From assembly GCF_002727065.1 (NCBI RefSeq), contig NZ_PDVP01000007.1, forward strand, positions 1-64,000: a stretch of 64,000 nucleotides of DNA. Direction: 5' to 3'. Position numbers and translations under genes: made by a program. Below the pieces are notes generated by a model, which saw only the letters and a program-made list of their open reading frames with translations, was not told where the DNA came from and made no database searches. The DNA is from Zhengella mangrovi. GTDB taxonomy: Bacteria > Pseudomonadota > Alphaproteobacteria > Rhizobiales > Rhizobiaceae. Below are positions 33,448 through 43,294 of this stretch, in pieces (position 1 is the stretch's first letter; each line of letters begins with the position of its first letter).

Positions 33448-34659
33448 ATGGCTGATTTCAATCCTTCCTTCGCGGACGGCGGAGAACGTCGTGCGCCAAC
33501 CAGCACGGAACGCAATCTCGGGATGGCGTGCGGGCCGGCTGACTATCGCCTGTTCAATTACCTCTTCAACCTCATGCAGGGGCAGGTCGAGGCCACTGCA
33601 AATGAGGCCGGCGTAACCTCGAACAGCGATGGCGACAAGACGGTCTTGCTTCGCGCCATTCAGGCACTCATTGCCGCGGCGACCGGCGAAGGCGACACTT
33701 CCGGATTCATCTTGTTCACGCAAGCCAGATCACGCCTTCCGATCTTCCCGGACACGCAAACCGCGAATGGCCGGGTCGGCGTGACGAGCCCGACCACCGG
33801 GGTTGTTCGCATCCCGGCCGGCATCACGTTCTTGCACCGCGGCATCTTCCCGGTTGTCACCACGCTTCAGGATTTTGCGACCGCCGCCTCGAAGGTCTAC
33901 CATCTGCGCTGGCGCTACAACGGCGGGACGCCAGAGTACATTCTGGCCGACACCGTGGCGGGCGGCGCCTACAACCCCTCTTCGCTCGACGAAGACGACA
34001 TCGCGTTCGACAGCACCTACGACGACATGCTTATCGCCCGCGTCGTCACCAACTCGAGCAACGTCCCTACGATTACCGATCTCGCGAACAAGGCGTTCTT
34101 CTCGCTTCTCGATATCGTTTCCAAGGTTGATGGCGTCTCGACGCTCAACTGGGCTCGCCTGCCGGCGCATCTGAAGGGTGACCCGGATTTCTCCGACATG
34201 ACGCGATACGAGACGACGGCGTCGGTCACAGGTTCGTGGGCCGCGTCTTCGCGCAAGATCGTCGCGGGGAAGGGGCTAACGGGCGGCGGCGACCTGACCG
34301 AAGACCGCACGCTCACCATGCGCATCAATACGCTGGATGCCCTATCGGGAGCGGTCGATGACGGCGATCAGATTGCGCTCGATGATCTCTCCGCGAACAA
34401 GTCGGTTCGGATTTCCGTGGCCACCCTGCGTGCTGCGCTCCGGCTCAACCCGCCGGGGCTCAATGATATCGGCTCGTACCGGACGTGGACGCCGTATCCA
34501 ACGGTCACGAGCTACGCGGTCGGCGACACGATAGCTGGCTCGACATTTGGCGCCGGCATACCCGGCACATGGCGGGTTCATGGGAAGTTCCAATACATGA
34601 ACGGCGCATCTGGCGGGACGACCGACTGGCCCACCTACCTGCTTCAGCGGATCACCTGA
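33448..34659 (+). CDS. Tail fibre protein
   Basis: The 403-residue protein follows the gpI-like gene. It has an N-terminal attachment part (NLGMACGPADYRLFNYLFNL), a beta-rich middle and the fibre shaft repeat IVAGKGLTGGGDLTEDRTLT. It probably binds the host surface or anchors the fibres encoded next. Confidence 0.75.
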   Translation: MADFNPSFADGGERRAPTSTERNLGMACGPADYRLFNYLFNLMQGQVEATANEAGVTSNSDGDKTVLLRAIQALIAAATGEGDTSGFILFTQARSRLPIFPDTQTANGRVGVTSPTTGVVRIPAGITFLHRGIFPVVTTLQDFATAASKVYHLRWRYNGGTPEYILADTVAGGAYNPSSLDEDDIAFDSTYDDMLIARVVTNSSNVPTITDLANKAFFSLLDIVSKVDGVSTLNWARLPAHLKGDPDFSDMTRYETTASVTGSWAASSRKIVAGKGLTGGGDLTEDRTLTMRINTLDALSGAVDDGDQIALDDLSANKSVRISVATLRAALRLNPPGLNDIGSYRTWTPYPTVTSYAVGDTIAGSTFGAGIPGTWRVHGKFQYMNGASGGTTDWPTYLLQRIT

Positions 34660-34673
34660 CGCGAGGATAGCAA

Positions 34674-34859
34674 ATGACAAGCGTTCGCATTGGCGATCTG
34701 CCTCCCGCCGTGGAGGCAGATGACGCCGACCTATTGCCGGTTTCCCGCGAAGGCATGGCGATGAAATTGCAGTTCGCGGCCATCGTCGCGTTCGTCATCG
34801 CTGCCATCGACGCCGAAGCCACTGATCTCGTCGCCGTCTATGAGGAAGCCCTGACATGA
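34674..34859 (+). CDS. Small tail-fibre-region protein
   Basis: A 61-residue protein (VRIGDLPPAVEADDADLLPV) has GAGGA upstream and ATGA overlap with the next gene. The phrase resembles the start of many tail-fibre proteins, so it may be a short connector. Otherwise unknown. Confidence 0.55.
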   Translation: MTSVRIGDLPPAVEADDADLLPVSREGMAMKLQFAAIVAFVIAAIDAEATDLVAVYEEALT

Positions 34860-35404
34860 GCTTGCAAACCGTTCTTTCCGCCGCCTTTGTCCGCGTCGGC
34901 CAGGAGGATAAGGCCCTCCGCACGCTGATCAACGGCAACGCCTCCGATCTTTCGGCGCTGACGACGACCGCCAAGAACAATCTGGTCGCGGCCTTGAACG
35001 AAGTCCGCGCGGCTGCCGTTGCGTCCGAGATTCTGGACACGGCGCCGAACACTTCGACGACGAAAACCTATTCGGCGAGCAAGATTACGTCATTGATTGA
35101 CGCGGCGATCGCGTCGCTCGTCGCCGCATCGCCGGCAACGCTGGACACGCTCAATGAACTGGCCGCGGCGCTTGGTGACGATCCTAATTTCGCCACGACG
35201 ATGACCAACGCCCTGGCGTCCAAGGCCCCGCTGGCTTCCCCGGCGTTCTCTGGCAACCCGACCGTGCCGACACAGACGGCCGGCAACAATTCAACCCGGA
35301 TCGCAAGCACGGCTTTCGTGACGGCGGCCGTGGCGGCTCATGCGGCCGATATCGGCGACCCTAATCACTCTTTCCTGACCGACTACACGACGGCGCTCGC
35401 GTAA
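34856..35404 (+). CDS. Tail fibre protein, short
   Basis: The 182-residue protein starts SLQTVLSAAFVRVGQEDKAL and contains KTYSASKITSLIDAAI, LDTLNELAAALGDDPNFATT and the common fibre segment SPAFSGNPTVPTQTAGNNST. These are typical tail-collar/fibre repeats. Its N-terminus resembles that of the following tailspike, so both may attach at the same site. Confidence 0.75.
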   Translation: MSLQTVLSAAFVRVGQEDKALRTLINGNASDLSALTTTAKNNLVAALNEVRAAAVASEILDTAPNTSTTKTYSASKITSLIDAAIASLVAASPATLDTLNELAAALGDDPNFATTMTNALASKAPLASPAFSGNPTVPTQTAGNNSTRIASTAFVTAAVAAHAADIGDPNHSFLTDYTTALA

Positions 35405-35424
35405 GCCTCTAGGGGATTTCCATC

Positions 35425-38070
35425 ATGACTTTGCAAGCAAAGCTGACCGAGTTCGCCACTCGGGTCGGGCAGGATATGAAAGAGGCGCTGACAGGCTATG
35501 TCTCGCCGAACCGGATGCCGATCGGCCGGCGCAATGGTCTTATCCCTAACCCGAACTTCGAAACGGGCAACCTTACCGGCTGGAAGCCGTGGACCAACAT
35601 CCCGAATATTTCGGTTCTCTCTTACAATAGCGCCGGGGTTCCAGCGAATGCACCGTCTCGCTTTGTTGGAAAGATGACCGACGCAGCCGGGACAGTTGTC
35701 GCGATGTTCTCGCACGATGTCCCCTATACTGCGACCTACGGAGGCGTACCTGTTCTCCCTGGCGAAAAATATCGAGCGACTATCACCTACGCGAAAGGAT
35801 CGACAGGGACCGCTCCGACCGTTCGCCTATATGCCTATTTTACGTCAAAAAGCGGGGTGACTTCATCGGCCATCAAGTATCTCTCCGCGCCAACGACGAC
35901 TTGGAACACGGAAACGCTCGACTTTGAAATTCCAGCCGATGTGATCCGTTTTCAGCTGTATATTTACAAGATTGGCGACGGGGATGCGGATTTCTATTTC
36001 ACCAATATCGACGCATGGCCGATCACCGATGCTGCCTTTCTTCGCGACAAGACGGAATTGCCGCAGGGGCTACTCATCAACAGCAAGAGGACGGTTGGAA
36101 GCCTTCAGAAAAGCGCAACATTTTTCGATCCGATGGACGATGCGGATCGCTGGGAGGTTTATATCGGCGCCGCGCCGAATTGCTATGCGTCAACGCTTTC
36201 CCTGTCTGGCGGGAGCATTTTCCAGACGACCGCATACACTTGGCTTATTGCCAAGGAGCGCGTTCTTTTTGATCCATCAAAGCTTTATCGGATCACGTTC
36301 CGCGTCCTGCGGTACGGGGCAGCTGGTGGCGTTGGCGGGGTTTATGCTGGCCTTACCGGATACAAGGCAGATGGGACGACCAAGGTCGCGACCAATGGGT
36401 TAAATACAGGATCGAGCGCGCACTATTGCTCGGCCCTCAACGTTTCCCAAGCCGGGATGGCAACGGGTTGGGTTGAATTTGTCGGATACATCAAAGGCCA
36501 TGCCACGACTGGAACGTCTGCGGCATCCCCCGATCCTGCAAATCCCGGCCAGATGCACACCGATGTCAGGTATATCTCGCCGATCGTGGCGCTCAATTAT
36601 TCGACCGGCACTGACGACATGCGCGTCGATGCGGTCACGATTGAGGAACTCGTCGATGGTGTTTTTGTAAAGAGCAACGGCTCCGGCTGGACGCCGCACG
36701 CAAATAGTAGTCGGACGGCCCAGTATAATACGCTCTACACTGACTATGGATATATTCAGTTTGGCCCAGCAAATTCGGCCTATGCTCACATCTATACAGA
36801 TGTAACAACAGGATTTTATTTCAATAAGGATGCTTATGTACTTGGGAGTAAAATTCGCCATACCGGAAACACACCGGATGGATCAACGGCACTTGCTGAG
36901 GCTGGAACGGACCTCACGAATTTTCGGGCTTGGACGGCTTACCAACTCCACCAAGCGGTAAAAGGCTACGGCCAGAACGTCGTCAAAGGGCCGCCGAAAC
37001 TACTCGCCCTTGATCCGACTATCGATATCTCGGGCGCCGCGGATGTTTCGGGCAAGGTGCAGGCGGTTATCAATTCTGTCTCCAATACCGCTCTGATCTT
37101 GCCGCCAGGCACGCTCACCATGGGCAACGTCAACATGAAGCCCGGAGTCCACCTGGAAGGCGCCGGCGAATATCAGACGATCCTCCGGCCGGTCGCCAAT
37201 AATGACAAGGTGCTCCAATACACTGCCGGCGCGACGGTCAATGATATCGGGCTGCGCAAGCTGGGCTTCGACGTCAACGGCAAGACGAATGTCACGGCGA
37301 TCCATCTGGACGGGACCGACAACGCCAAGCGCATCTCGGGCCTCAACCTCAAGGACTTGCGGATCAGCGGCGCCTTCGTTCGTGGCGTTTACATGCGCTA
37401 TTGCGTCAACTCCGGGCTCCAGAACATCTACCAAATCCTTGTCCACGATGCCTTCCAGTTGGTCGAAAGCGCGGACAGCAACCTCGATGACTGCGAGGCC
37501 CAGCTTGGCGATGGCTACGGGTTCCTGATCCAGGGCGGCGCAGGCGCCTTCGATGAAGGCGTCCGCATGACCAAGTGCATCACGAACGGACAGGCTTACG
37601 GCCTGTCCGTGTCCGGCCAGGGCTGGGGCAATGCCGCGGCGTGCTCGTTCACGACGGCGGCGAATGGCCCGCTGGTCCTCGCTGGTGCCGAAAATTGGGA
37701 TTTTTCGGCCTGCGAGTTCTCGACGGCTGGCGGAACGCCGGCGGCCCCGGCGGCCCAGATGGACTCGGCTTGCCTCGATATCGGGTTTGCAAGCTGCAAG
37801 TTCATCTTGAGCACCTTCGGCCTGATCCTTGGCGGCTATCGGCACAACGTCGTCGGTTGCCGGTTCAAGGCGAACAGCAACGTCGATCTACAGCTTACGA
37901 ACGCCAGCCTTTGCACGGCGCATGCCAACACGATGGACTCGGAAGGATCTACCTATTCGATCTCAGAGTCTGGATCGTCCGACGCCAATTCGTTCGTGGG
38001 CAACGTCGAGAATGGCCTCGAAAACATCATCGGTGCCAACTCGAATTCGCAGGGTCGAATCCAATACTGA
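35425..38070 (+). CDS. Tailspike with jelly-roll and right-handed beta-helix domains
   Basis: The 881-residue protein starts TLQAKLTEFATRVGQDMKEA, like the fibre before it. Residues 35-200 (LIPNPNFETGNLTGWKPW) and about 220-420 look like carbohydrate-binding jelly rolls. From about 520 a pectate-lyase-type helix begins (VVKGPPKLLALDPTIDISGA, ALILPPGTLTMGNVNMKPGV, HLEGAGEYQTILRPV). Such spikes bind or cut surface polysaccharide. Codons from about 35.6 to 36.9 kb are clearly AT-richer than the rest, suggesting a swapped receptor-binding module. Confidence 0.8.
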   Translation: MTLQAKLTEFATRVGQDMKEALTGYVSPNRMPIGRRNGLIPNPNFETGNLTGWKPWTNIPNISVLSYNSAGVPANAPSRFVGKMTDAAGTVVAMFSHDVPYTATYGGVPVLPGEKYRATITYAKGSTGTAPTVRLYAYFTSKSGVTSSAIKYLSAPTTTWNTETLDFEIPADVIRFQLYIYKIGDGDADFYFTNIDAWPITDAAFLRDKTELPQGLLINSKRTVGSLQKSATFFDPMDDADRWEVYIGAAPNCYASTLSLSGGSIFQTTAYTWLIAKERVLFDPSKLYRITFRVLRYGAAGGVGGVYAGLTGYKADGTTKVATNGLNTGSSAHYCSALNVSQAGMATGWVEFVGYIKGHATTGTSAASPDPANPGQMHTDVRYISPIVALNYSTGTDDMRVDAVTIEELVDGVFVKSNGSGWTPHANSSRTAQYNTLYTDYGYIQFGPANSAYAHIYTDVTTGFYFNKDAYVLGSKIRHTGNTPDGSTALAEAGTDLTNFRAWTAYQLHQAVKGYGQNVVKGPPKLLALDPTIDISGAADVSGKVQAVINSVSNTALILPPGTLTMGNVNMKPGVHLEGAGEYQTILRPVANNDKVLQYTAGATVNDIGLRKLGFDVNGKTNVTAIHLDGTDNAKRISGLNLKDLRISGAFVRGVYMRYCVNSGLQNIYQILVHDAFQLVESADSNLDDCEAQLGDGYGFLIQGGAGAFDEGVRMTKCITNGQAYGLSVSGQGWGNAAACSFTTAANGPLVLAGAENWDFSACEFSTAGGTPAAPAAQMDSACLDIGFASCKFILSTFGLILGGYRHNVVGCRFKANSNVDLQLTNASLCTAHANTMDSEGSTYSISESGSSDANSFVGNVENGLENIIGANSNSQGRIQY

Positions 38071-38086
38071 GAAAGGGCGTGAAGCC

Positions 38087-38710
38087 ATGCAGATGACCAC
38101 GATCAACGATCGGACTGTCCAATTCGACAACGCCGAGGAAATCCAGATTTTCTGCAACGGGAAAGAGCACACGCTCGCCCCTGGGCAGGCGATCTTTTTC
38201 GAGGACGAGACGTCTTACGAAATCCTGTTCAACCCGGTCGCCGGCAATCAGGCCGAGCGGTTCTCGATCAGCGTGACCGGCTGGCAGAAGTGCACCGACG
38301 ACGGCTTCCTCGTCGTCGGGATCGCCGATCAGCTCGCTGAGTTCCGCAATCAGGTGATCACGGCCAAGAACGCCGAGGCCGAGGCGATCGCGCTCCACCT
38401 GATCACGCCTGGATTTTACAAGTCGATGATCTACGACGAGAAATACCGCCAGGCGATGGCATACAAGGCCGACGACAAGGCCGAGGTTAGCCTCCTCGCC
38501 AGCGAGGCCGAGATCGACGGGATGACCGTTTCGGAAAAGGTCGACCAGGTGATCGCGAAACGCGATGCTTTCGAGGCTGCCGGCATCGCCATGAATGATG
38601 CGCTTACGTATCTGAAAAAGGATCTCGACGCGGCCAAGACGATTGAGGAGATCCGCGTCGTCAAGAACGCGTTTGCCTGGCCGGAAGGCTTGCCGTCGCT
38701 GGCCGGCTGA
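38087..38710 (+). CDS. Tail-fibre-associated protein, unknown
   Basis: From ATG 38087 the product is 207 residues with a beta-rich N-terminal part (VQFDNAEEIQIFCNGKEHTL) and a helical C-terminal part (SEKVDQVIAKRDAFEAAGIA). It may be a fibre chaperone or small virion protein. No family is recognised. The upstream open part lies inside the tailspike gene and is rejected. Confidence 0.6.
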   Translation: MQMTTINDRTVQFDNAEEIQIFCNGKEHTLAPGQAIFFEDETSYEILFNPVAGNQAERFSISVTGWQKCTDDGFLVVGIADQLAEFRNQVITAKNAEAEAIALHLITPGFYKSMIYDEKYRQAMAYKADDKAEVSLLASEAEIDGMTVSEKVDQVIAKRDAFEAAGIAMNDALTYLKKDLDAAKTIEEIRVVKNAFAWPEGLPSLAG

Positions 38711-38740
38711 TCAAAAACAAGCAACTAAAAGGACAATCCC

Positions 38741-39547
38741 ATGACCGACCGCGATTTCGCGCGGGCGAAGGCTGCTGCGCGCTCGGATCCGTTCTTCGTC
38801 TACCGGCCACTTCTCGATCTCCTCGGCAAGTCCGAAGGGACGGACAAGGGCGACGGCTACAACGAGACACTCGCCTACGGAGCCTTCACCGGCGGAAACG
38901 TCAACCTGGTCAGCATGACGCTTTCGCAGGTCGATGCGCTTCAGACAAAGATGCTCAAGCATCCCGGCAACAAGCTGAACTCATCGGCCGCCGGTCGCTA
39001 CCAGATCGTCCGGACGACGCTGCGCGCGATCCGGAAGACGCTGGGGCTGGGCGGTGATCTCATATTCGATCGGCGGATGCAGGATCGCATGGCCTGCTAT
39101 CTCCTCGGCGTCCGCGGCATCGACAAGTGGCTGGCTGGCCGGCTGAGCACGGCTACGCTGCTCAGCAACCTTGCGCACGAATGGGCCAGCCTGCCGCTGC
39201 CGAACGGGAAGGGCGCCTACGGCGGGCAGCATGCGGCTGTCACCGTTGCCGAGGTCACCGCTGCACTTGCCGAGGTTCGCAAGCGCCATCTCGGCCAGGC
39301 GCCGGCGCGCGAAGTGGTGCCGCCGGAAGTCGAGAAGGAGGTCAAGAAGAAGACCGGTCTGTGGGGCTGGCTGACCGGCCTGGGCGGCGGCCTTGGCACT
39401 GGCGTGGCCGGCCTGATTGGCATGGACTGGAAGACCGTGGCGATCATTGCCGGCGCGGCAGTCGTTCTCCTGGTCGTCATCGTGATCCTGCGCTCGCAGA
39501 TTGCCGGCGCGGTGCGCGAGATCGGCGATGCAGTGGAGGGCAAGTAG
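38741..39547 (+). CDS. Endolysin (lysozyme-like) with C-terminal membrane segments
   Basis: Residues 15-190 have a glycosidase pattern of phage lysozymes: LLGKSEGTDKGDGYNETLAY (Glu32 the likely acid), then SSAAGRYQIVRTTLRAI and AHEWASLPLPNGKGAYGGQH. After a charged hinge (VEKEVKKKTG) come a Gly-rich hydrophobic segment and a transmembrane helix (VAIIAGAAVVLLVVIVILR), so the enzyme is probably membrane-tethered. It opens the lysis cassette. Confidence 0.8.
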   Translation: MTDRDFARAKAAARSDPFFVYRPLLDLLGKSEGTDKGDGYNETLAYGAFTGGNVNLVSMTLSQVDALQTKMLKHPGNKLNSSAAGRYQIVRTTLRAIRKTLGLGGDLIFDRRMQDRMACYLLGVRGIDKWLAGRLSTATLLSNLAHEWASLPLPNGKGAYGGQHAAVTVAEVTAALAEVRKRHLGQAPAREVVPPEVEKEVKKKTGLWGWLTGLGGGLGTGVAGLIGMDWKTVAIIAGAAVVLLVVIVILRSQIAGAVREIGDAVEGK

Positions 39548-39717
39548 TGCCGACGCTGTTCATCGTTCTGGCGATTTTCGCGGGCTGCTGCGCCTGCCTC
39601 GTGGGATGGAACGCGCAGACGGCAGATAGGGCCATGTGGGCGTTCGTCCTCGGCGTCGTCACCATTCTGCTGTTCGCGTTGGCGATCGTCTCCGCGTTCG
39701 TGGGGATGCCGTCTTGA
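39547..39717 (+). CDS. Holin-like small membrane protein
   Basis: GTG 39547 overlaps the endolysin stop and gives 56 residues with two membrane helices (LFIVLAIFAGCCACLVGW and WAFVLGVVTILLFALAIVSA). Size, topology and position between endolysin and spanins fit a class II holin. Confidence 0.65.
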   Translation: MPTLFIVLAIFAGCCACLVGWNAQTADRAMWAFVLGVVTILLFALAIVSAFVGMPS

Positions 39718-40001
39718 GCGTCCTCAATCTCATCCCAGGCGTTTCCACGCTCAAGCTGGCCGGTGTCGGAATTGCAGCTTTGGCCATCGGCGGCGCGGCT
39801 GTCATGGCCTGGGCTGTCTTCAGGTACGGGCCTGACCAATACGATGCCGGCGGACGTGAGAAGGCGGCCGAGCTCGACGCAGCAACCATCAACGCAGCAA
39901 AGGATCTCGCCAATGCAGCCGAAGCAAATCGCCTTGCTCGTCGCGTGTGCCTGGACACTGGCGGCGTGTTCGACTTCGCAGCAGGTCAGTGCCAGCGCTG
40001 A
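39714..40001 (+). CDS. Inner-membrane spanin (Rz-like)
   Basis: TTG 39714 overlaps the holin stop (TTGA) and gives 95 residues with one N-terminal membrane helix (LAGVGIAALAIGGAAVMAWA) and a periplasmic helix (AAELDAATINAAKDLANAAE). The out-of-frame lipoprotein gene inside its 3' half identifies the pair as spanins. Confidence 0.7.
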   Translation: MSVLNLIPGVSTLKLAGVGIAALAIGGAAVMAWAVFRYGPDQYDAGGREKAAELDAATINAAKDLANAAEANRLARRVCLDTGGVFDFAAGQCQR

Positions 40002-40161
40002 TCAGCAGCGCGACACGGCCCGGCGCATCGTCGGTACATCGCTGATCGGGGCTCGTGGCGCCACGCCGATTGACCAGGAGAAGATCGACGACACAGCCGC
40101 GGGGCTGTGCGGGGCAAGGGTCTGGACAGCTTCGGAGTGCAAGCGCCATGGGAGCAAGTGA
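39913..40161 (+). CDS. Outer-membrane spanin lipoprotein (Rz1-like), nested
   Basis: ATG 39913 lies within the Rz-like gene in another frame. The 82-residue product has a lipoprotein signal (IALLVACAWTLAAC, lipobox LAAC with Cys19) and a short mature part. Overlapping Rz/Rz1 genes are the hallmark of Gram-negative spanin pairs that fuse the membranes in the last step of lysis. Confidence 0.75.
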   Translation: MQPKQIALLVACAWTLAACSTSQQVSASADQQRDTARRIVGTSLIGARGATPIDQEKIDDTAAGLCGARVWTASECKRHGSK

Positions 40162-40162
40162 A

Positions 40163-40399
40163 ATGGGCGAAGTGCTCAAGGAATGGTGGGGCGTTATCGC
40201 GGCGTTCGTCGCGGCAGCGGCATGGTTCTTCCGCCTCGAGGCGCGCGGCATAGCAAACGAGAAGGAAATCCGGCGTCTGTGGCAGCAGCGGAAGGAAGAC
40301 CTGGCCAACGCTGCTCAGTCGCGGGAAGAGACCGCTGCGATGCTCCGTGAGATCCGGCACGACATCAAGACGCTGATCTCACGGAACGGCGGCCAATAG
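40163..40399 (+). CDS. Small membrane protein at the end of the lysis cassette
   Basis: ATG 40163 (GGAG upstream, 1 bp past the Rz1 stop) gives 78 residues: one membrane helix (WWGVIAAFVAAAAWFFRLEA) and a charged helix (EIRRLWQQRKEDLANAAQSR). It could be a second holin or antiholin. It is the last rightward gene that is clearly phage. Confidence 0.65.
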   Translation: MGEVLKEWWGVIAAFVAAAAWFFRLEARGIANEKEIRRLWQQRKEDLANAAQSREETAAMLREIRHDIKTLISRNGGQ

Positions 40400-40448
40400 A
40401 TAGGAAATGACCGGCTTTCCATAGCGTCAGGCCATAAGTATCCAAAGT

Positions 40449-40699
40449 CTATTCAGTCGGCAGCTTTGGTTTTTCGGACCTGTTGAAATGGACGACATTG
40501 GGGTTTGATATTTTCTGCTCTTCCAGCATCGCATCCAGTTGGTCGAAGAGCTTCCCAATATCTGTCAAAGAATCTCAGTTTCACCATCCTCGCATCGACG
40601 AAAAACAACCAGTCGAGCGCTAAGCTCGTCCTGGATTGCAACGCGGGAGGACTCTGAGCCTGTGCTGCTTTTCAACACAATGAACCAGCCTTTTGCCAT
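40449..40699 (-). pseudogene. Split small gene related to the one at 43666-43980
   Basis: A 44-codon frame (40565-40699) starts MAKGWFIVLKSSTGSESSRV behind a strong GGGAGG site. Its TGA overlaps a TTG (TTGA at 40568-40565) that opens a second 39-codon frame ending LHF-like NPNVVHFNRSEKPKLPTE at 40449. The first part is similar to MAKGWFFIVEGRSGPQPYRA of the gene at 43980. This is either one gene broken by a one-base change or two coupled tiny genes. The function is unknown. Confidence 0.55.
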
Positions 40700-40747
40700 T
40701 GCAATTCCTCCCGCGCCAAACGCCGTAGTCAGATTACGGGCCTCTGC

Positions 40748-42703
40748 CTAGAACTCCTCCCAACCCTCCTCTTTCAGGGCGGTGTTTCCGACAATGCGCG
40801 GCGCGGCGCGGCGCGCAGGCTCGCGGACCGGTTCGGCCTTGCGTTCGCCGCCAGCGCGCCTCGTCTCTCCGCCAAGTCTAAACTGGCCAATCATTTGCGA
40901 AAGCGCGTCGACCTCGCCGGCCAGGCTGTGGCTCGCCGCCGTCGCCTCTTCGGCCATCGACGCGTTCTGCTGGGTGTTGGTTTCGATGTCAGCGATCGCA
41001 CGGTTTATCTCGTTCAGCGAGAGCGCCTGTTCCTTCACCGCCGTGACGATCGAGGATACGTTGATATCGACGTTCTTGACTTCGGAAACGATGGTTTCCA
41101 ACGTGCGCCCGGTTTCACCCACCAATTCAGCACCGGTCGTCACAAGAGCATTGGAATTGTCGATGAGCTTCTTGATCTCCTTGGCTTGGGCGGCCGAACG
41201 CTGCGCGAGTTCACGGACTTCAGAGGCGACCACAGAGAAACCCTTGCCGGCTTCGCCGGCCCGTGCCGCCTCGACACTGGCATTCAGCGCCAGCAGGTTG
41301 GTCTGGAAGGCGACCTCGTCGATAATCGCAACGATATTGCCGATGTTCTGCGACGCAACCTCGATGTCGCCCATGGCCGCAACTGCCTTGCGGACCACTT
41401 CGCCGGCTTTCTCGGCCGCTACGCCAGTGTTGCGCACGATGCGACCTGCCTCTTCAGCATTCTCGGCCGCGGACGAGACCGATTTGGTGACCTCTTCAAC
41501 GGCGGCGGCTGTTTGCTCAACTGCTGCAGCTTGGCGCTCCGTACGCTGCGAAAGGTTATCGGAGGCAGTGAGCAACTCATGGGACGCGCCGTTGATCATG
41601 TCCCCATTGGCCGCGACCGCTTGGAGTGCAGTACTCAGTTTGGCGACCGAATGGTTGAAGTCATGCCGCAATCCTTCGAAATCGGGGTGGAAATCCACAT
41701 CGATCGTCGAGGTCAGGTCTCCGTCGGCCAAGGTGCGCAGGGCATCGCCGAGCTTCTCGATCGCGTCTGTCGTCGCCTCGGCCTGTGCCAGCACCTGTGC
41801 GTCTGCTTGCTGGCGGATGCGGGCATGTTCCTCGCGCTCCGCTGCGATCTGCTGCTGCCGTTCCAGATTGTCGGCGGAAGCCTGCTTGAACACGCGCACC
41901 GAATGGGCCAGCGCACCGATCTCGTCGCTGCGGTCGAGGAACGGAACCTCGCCCTCATCGCTGCCGGCGGCGAGCCGTGTCGTGTAAGTTGAAATCCTGT
42001 TGAGGGGCCGGATAACGCGCCTGAAAAGTCCAACGAGCAGCAAAGAGAGGATCACCGAAGCGGAGACCACAACTAGCAGCTCGAGGTTTGTGAGCCTGTC
42101 CATTTCCGCCAAAACCGAAGATTGGATCTGGCGTTCTTCTGCGGTGGCGTTGTCGACGATTTCAGCGACGACAGCGCGATGAGCCTCAAAGGCTGCGGAG
42201 AGGCGGTCAAGCGACGCCTTGATGGCGTCAGGATCCTTTGGCCCCGTCGCCATAAGCATCGGGAAAAATGTGCCTTCAGCTTCGGCCCAGAACGGTTCCA
42301 GAGACTTCGGGGAGTCATCAAGGAGATGGGCCTTGATATGCGGGCTAATTCGCGAGGCGCGCCAATAGTCTAGCCGTTCCAGGTATTCGGCCTTGTGCCC
42401 CTTGAACTCTTCAAGATTTGCTCCAGCTGTCTCCGGCTCAGCTGCAGCAGCCAAGACATGGACGTAGGCCTCGATTGCGTATGAAGGCGGCGGCAGGACA
42501 TCGGCCACGAGGTCCTTGTTTTCGATGATCTGCTTGAAATTATCACTACCGATCTGACCTCGGATTTCAGCATACAGACCAATCGCGACCAGAGATCCGG
42601 CCGCGGCAAAGATGACAATCGATGCCAGGATGGCACTTGTGCGAATATTCAGAAATCGACCGAGCGACTTCAGGGCACTGTTGTTTGGAATTGTTTCAGA
42701 CAT
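40748..42703 (-). CDS. Methyl-accepting chemotaxis protein
   Basis: From ATG 42703 (AAAGGA upstream; ATG 42718 is possible) the protein has 651 residues. There are two membrane helices (residues about 24-44 and 205-225) around a helical periplasmic sensor, then HAMP ([20 protein letters not shown]). The signalling domain has the hairpin tip [20 protein letters not shown]. The C-terminus WEEF resembles the CheR/CheB docking pentapeptide. It senses an unknown ligand. No other chemotaxis genes are near. Confidence 0.92.
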   Translation of the reverse strand: MSETIPNNSALKSLGRFLNIRTSAILASIVIFAAAGSLVAIGLYAEIRGQIGSDNFKQIIENKDLVADVLPPPSYAIEAYVHVLAAAAEPETAGANLEEFKGHKAEYLERLDYWRASRISPHIKAHLLDDSPKSLEPFWAEAEGTFFPMLMATGPKDPDAIKASLDRLSAAFEAHRAVVAEIVDNATAEERQIQSSVLAEMDRLTNLELLVVVSASVILSLLLVGLFRRVIRPLNRISTYTTRLAAGSDEGEVPFLDRSDEIGALAHSVRVFKQASADNLERQQQIAAEREEHARIRQQADAQVLAQAEATTDAIEKLGDALRTLADGDLTSTIDVDFHPDFEGLRHDFNHSVAKLSTALQAVAANGDMINGASHELLTASDNLSQRTERQAAAVEQTAAAVEEVTKSVSSAAENAEEAGRIVRNTGVAAEKAGEVVRKAVAAMGDIEVASQNIGNIVAIIDEVAFQTNLLALNASVEAARAGEAGKGFSVVASEVRELAQRSAAQAKEIKKLIDNSNALVTTGAELVGETGRTLETIVSEVKNVDINVSSIVTAVKEQALSLNEINRAIADIETNTQQNASMAEEATAASHSLAGEVDALSQMIGQFRLGGETRRAGGERKAEPVREPARRAAPRIVGNTALKEEGWEEF

Positions 42704-42979
42704 GATCCTTTGCCCCATGACAGCAACCTGCCTTCAGGTCGCAGATATCCATTCGGACGGCTTGCAAGCCGTCCGCGCTAATGTTGCGGCGTTTCCAGAA
42801 AAGTGGGGATCATCCCCATATTGCCCGTGGGGCCTATCGCACGCCCCTTGATATCATCTCGTCAAAAGTCACACTCAATTTTTAATCTTTTCTTACGGAA
42901 TCCAGCCCGACTGCATTTTTGTGGCGTGCATTCCCTTGCCTTGTTATCTATCCATCACCGAACGACTGGGAAATGCGTC

Positions 42980-43294
42980 ATGGCAGGTGACGGTAAGATC
43001 TTTCGGCTGGCGCCACATGCAGGAATGGAAAGCCACCGTGACTGGGAGGCTTCGATCCTGAAGCCGATGGCATGTTGGGTGAGGGCCGCGAGTGACCTCA
43101 TCGCTCGGAGCTATGTTCAATCGGCAACTGTTAGAGCGACCAGGTCTGACGGCGATGGGGCAAGAAAGGTTAGCCCATGGCAGCAGGCGGAAATAACATC
43201 ATGCGAAGAAGACCAAGCACCACCATTTGAGATCGCTTGGAACTACGTTTTCACGGAAGATGGACAGCGGCTCCAAATCGTTGAACCTAGGTAG
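42980..43294 (+). CDS. Small unknown protein
   Basis: A 104-residue frame from ATG 42980 (MAGDGKIFRLAPHAGMESHR, C-terminus FEIAWNYVFTEDGQRLQIVE). The ribosome site is weak. The ending resembles short rhizobial proteins of unknown role. The terminator at 43432-43462 may end its transcript. Confidence 0.45.
   Translation: MAGDGKIFRLAPHAGMESHRDWEASILKPMACWVRAASDLIARSYVQSATVRATRSDGDGARKVSPWQQAEITSCEEDQAPPFEIAWNYVFTEDGQRLQIVEPR

Noticed and set aside
37000-37845. 281-codon minus-strand frame over the tailspike
   Set aside because: Shadow of the beta-helix coding region, with no start signal or domain.
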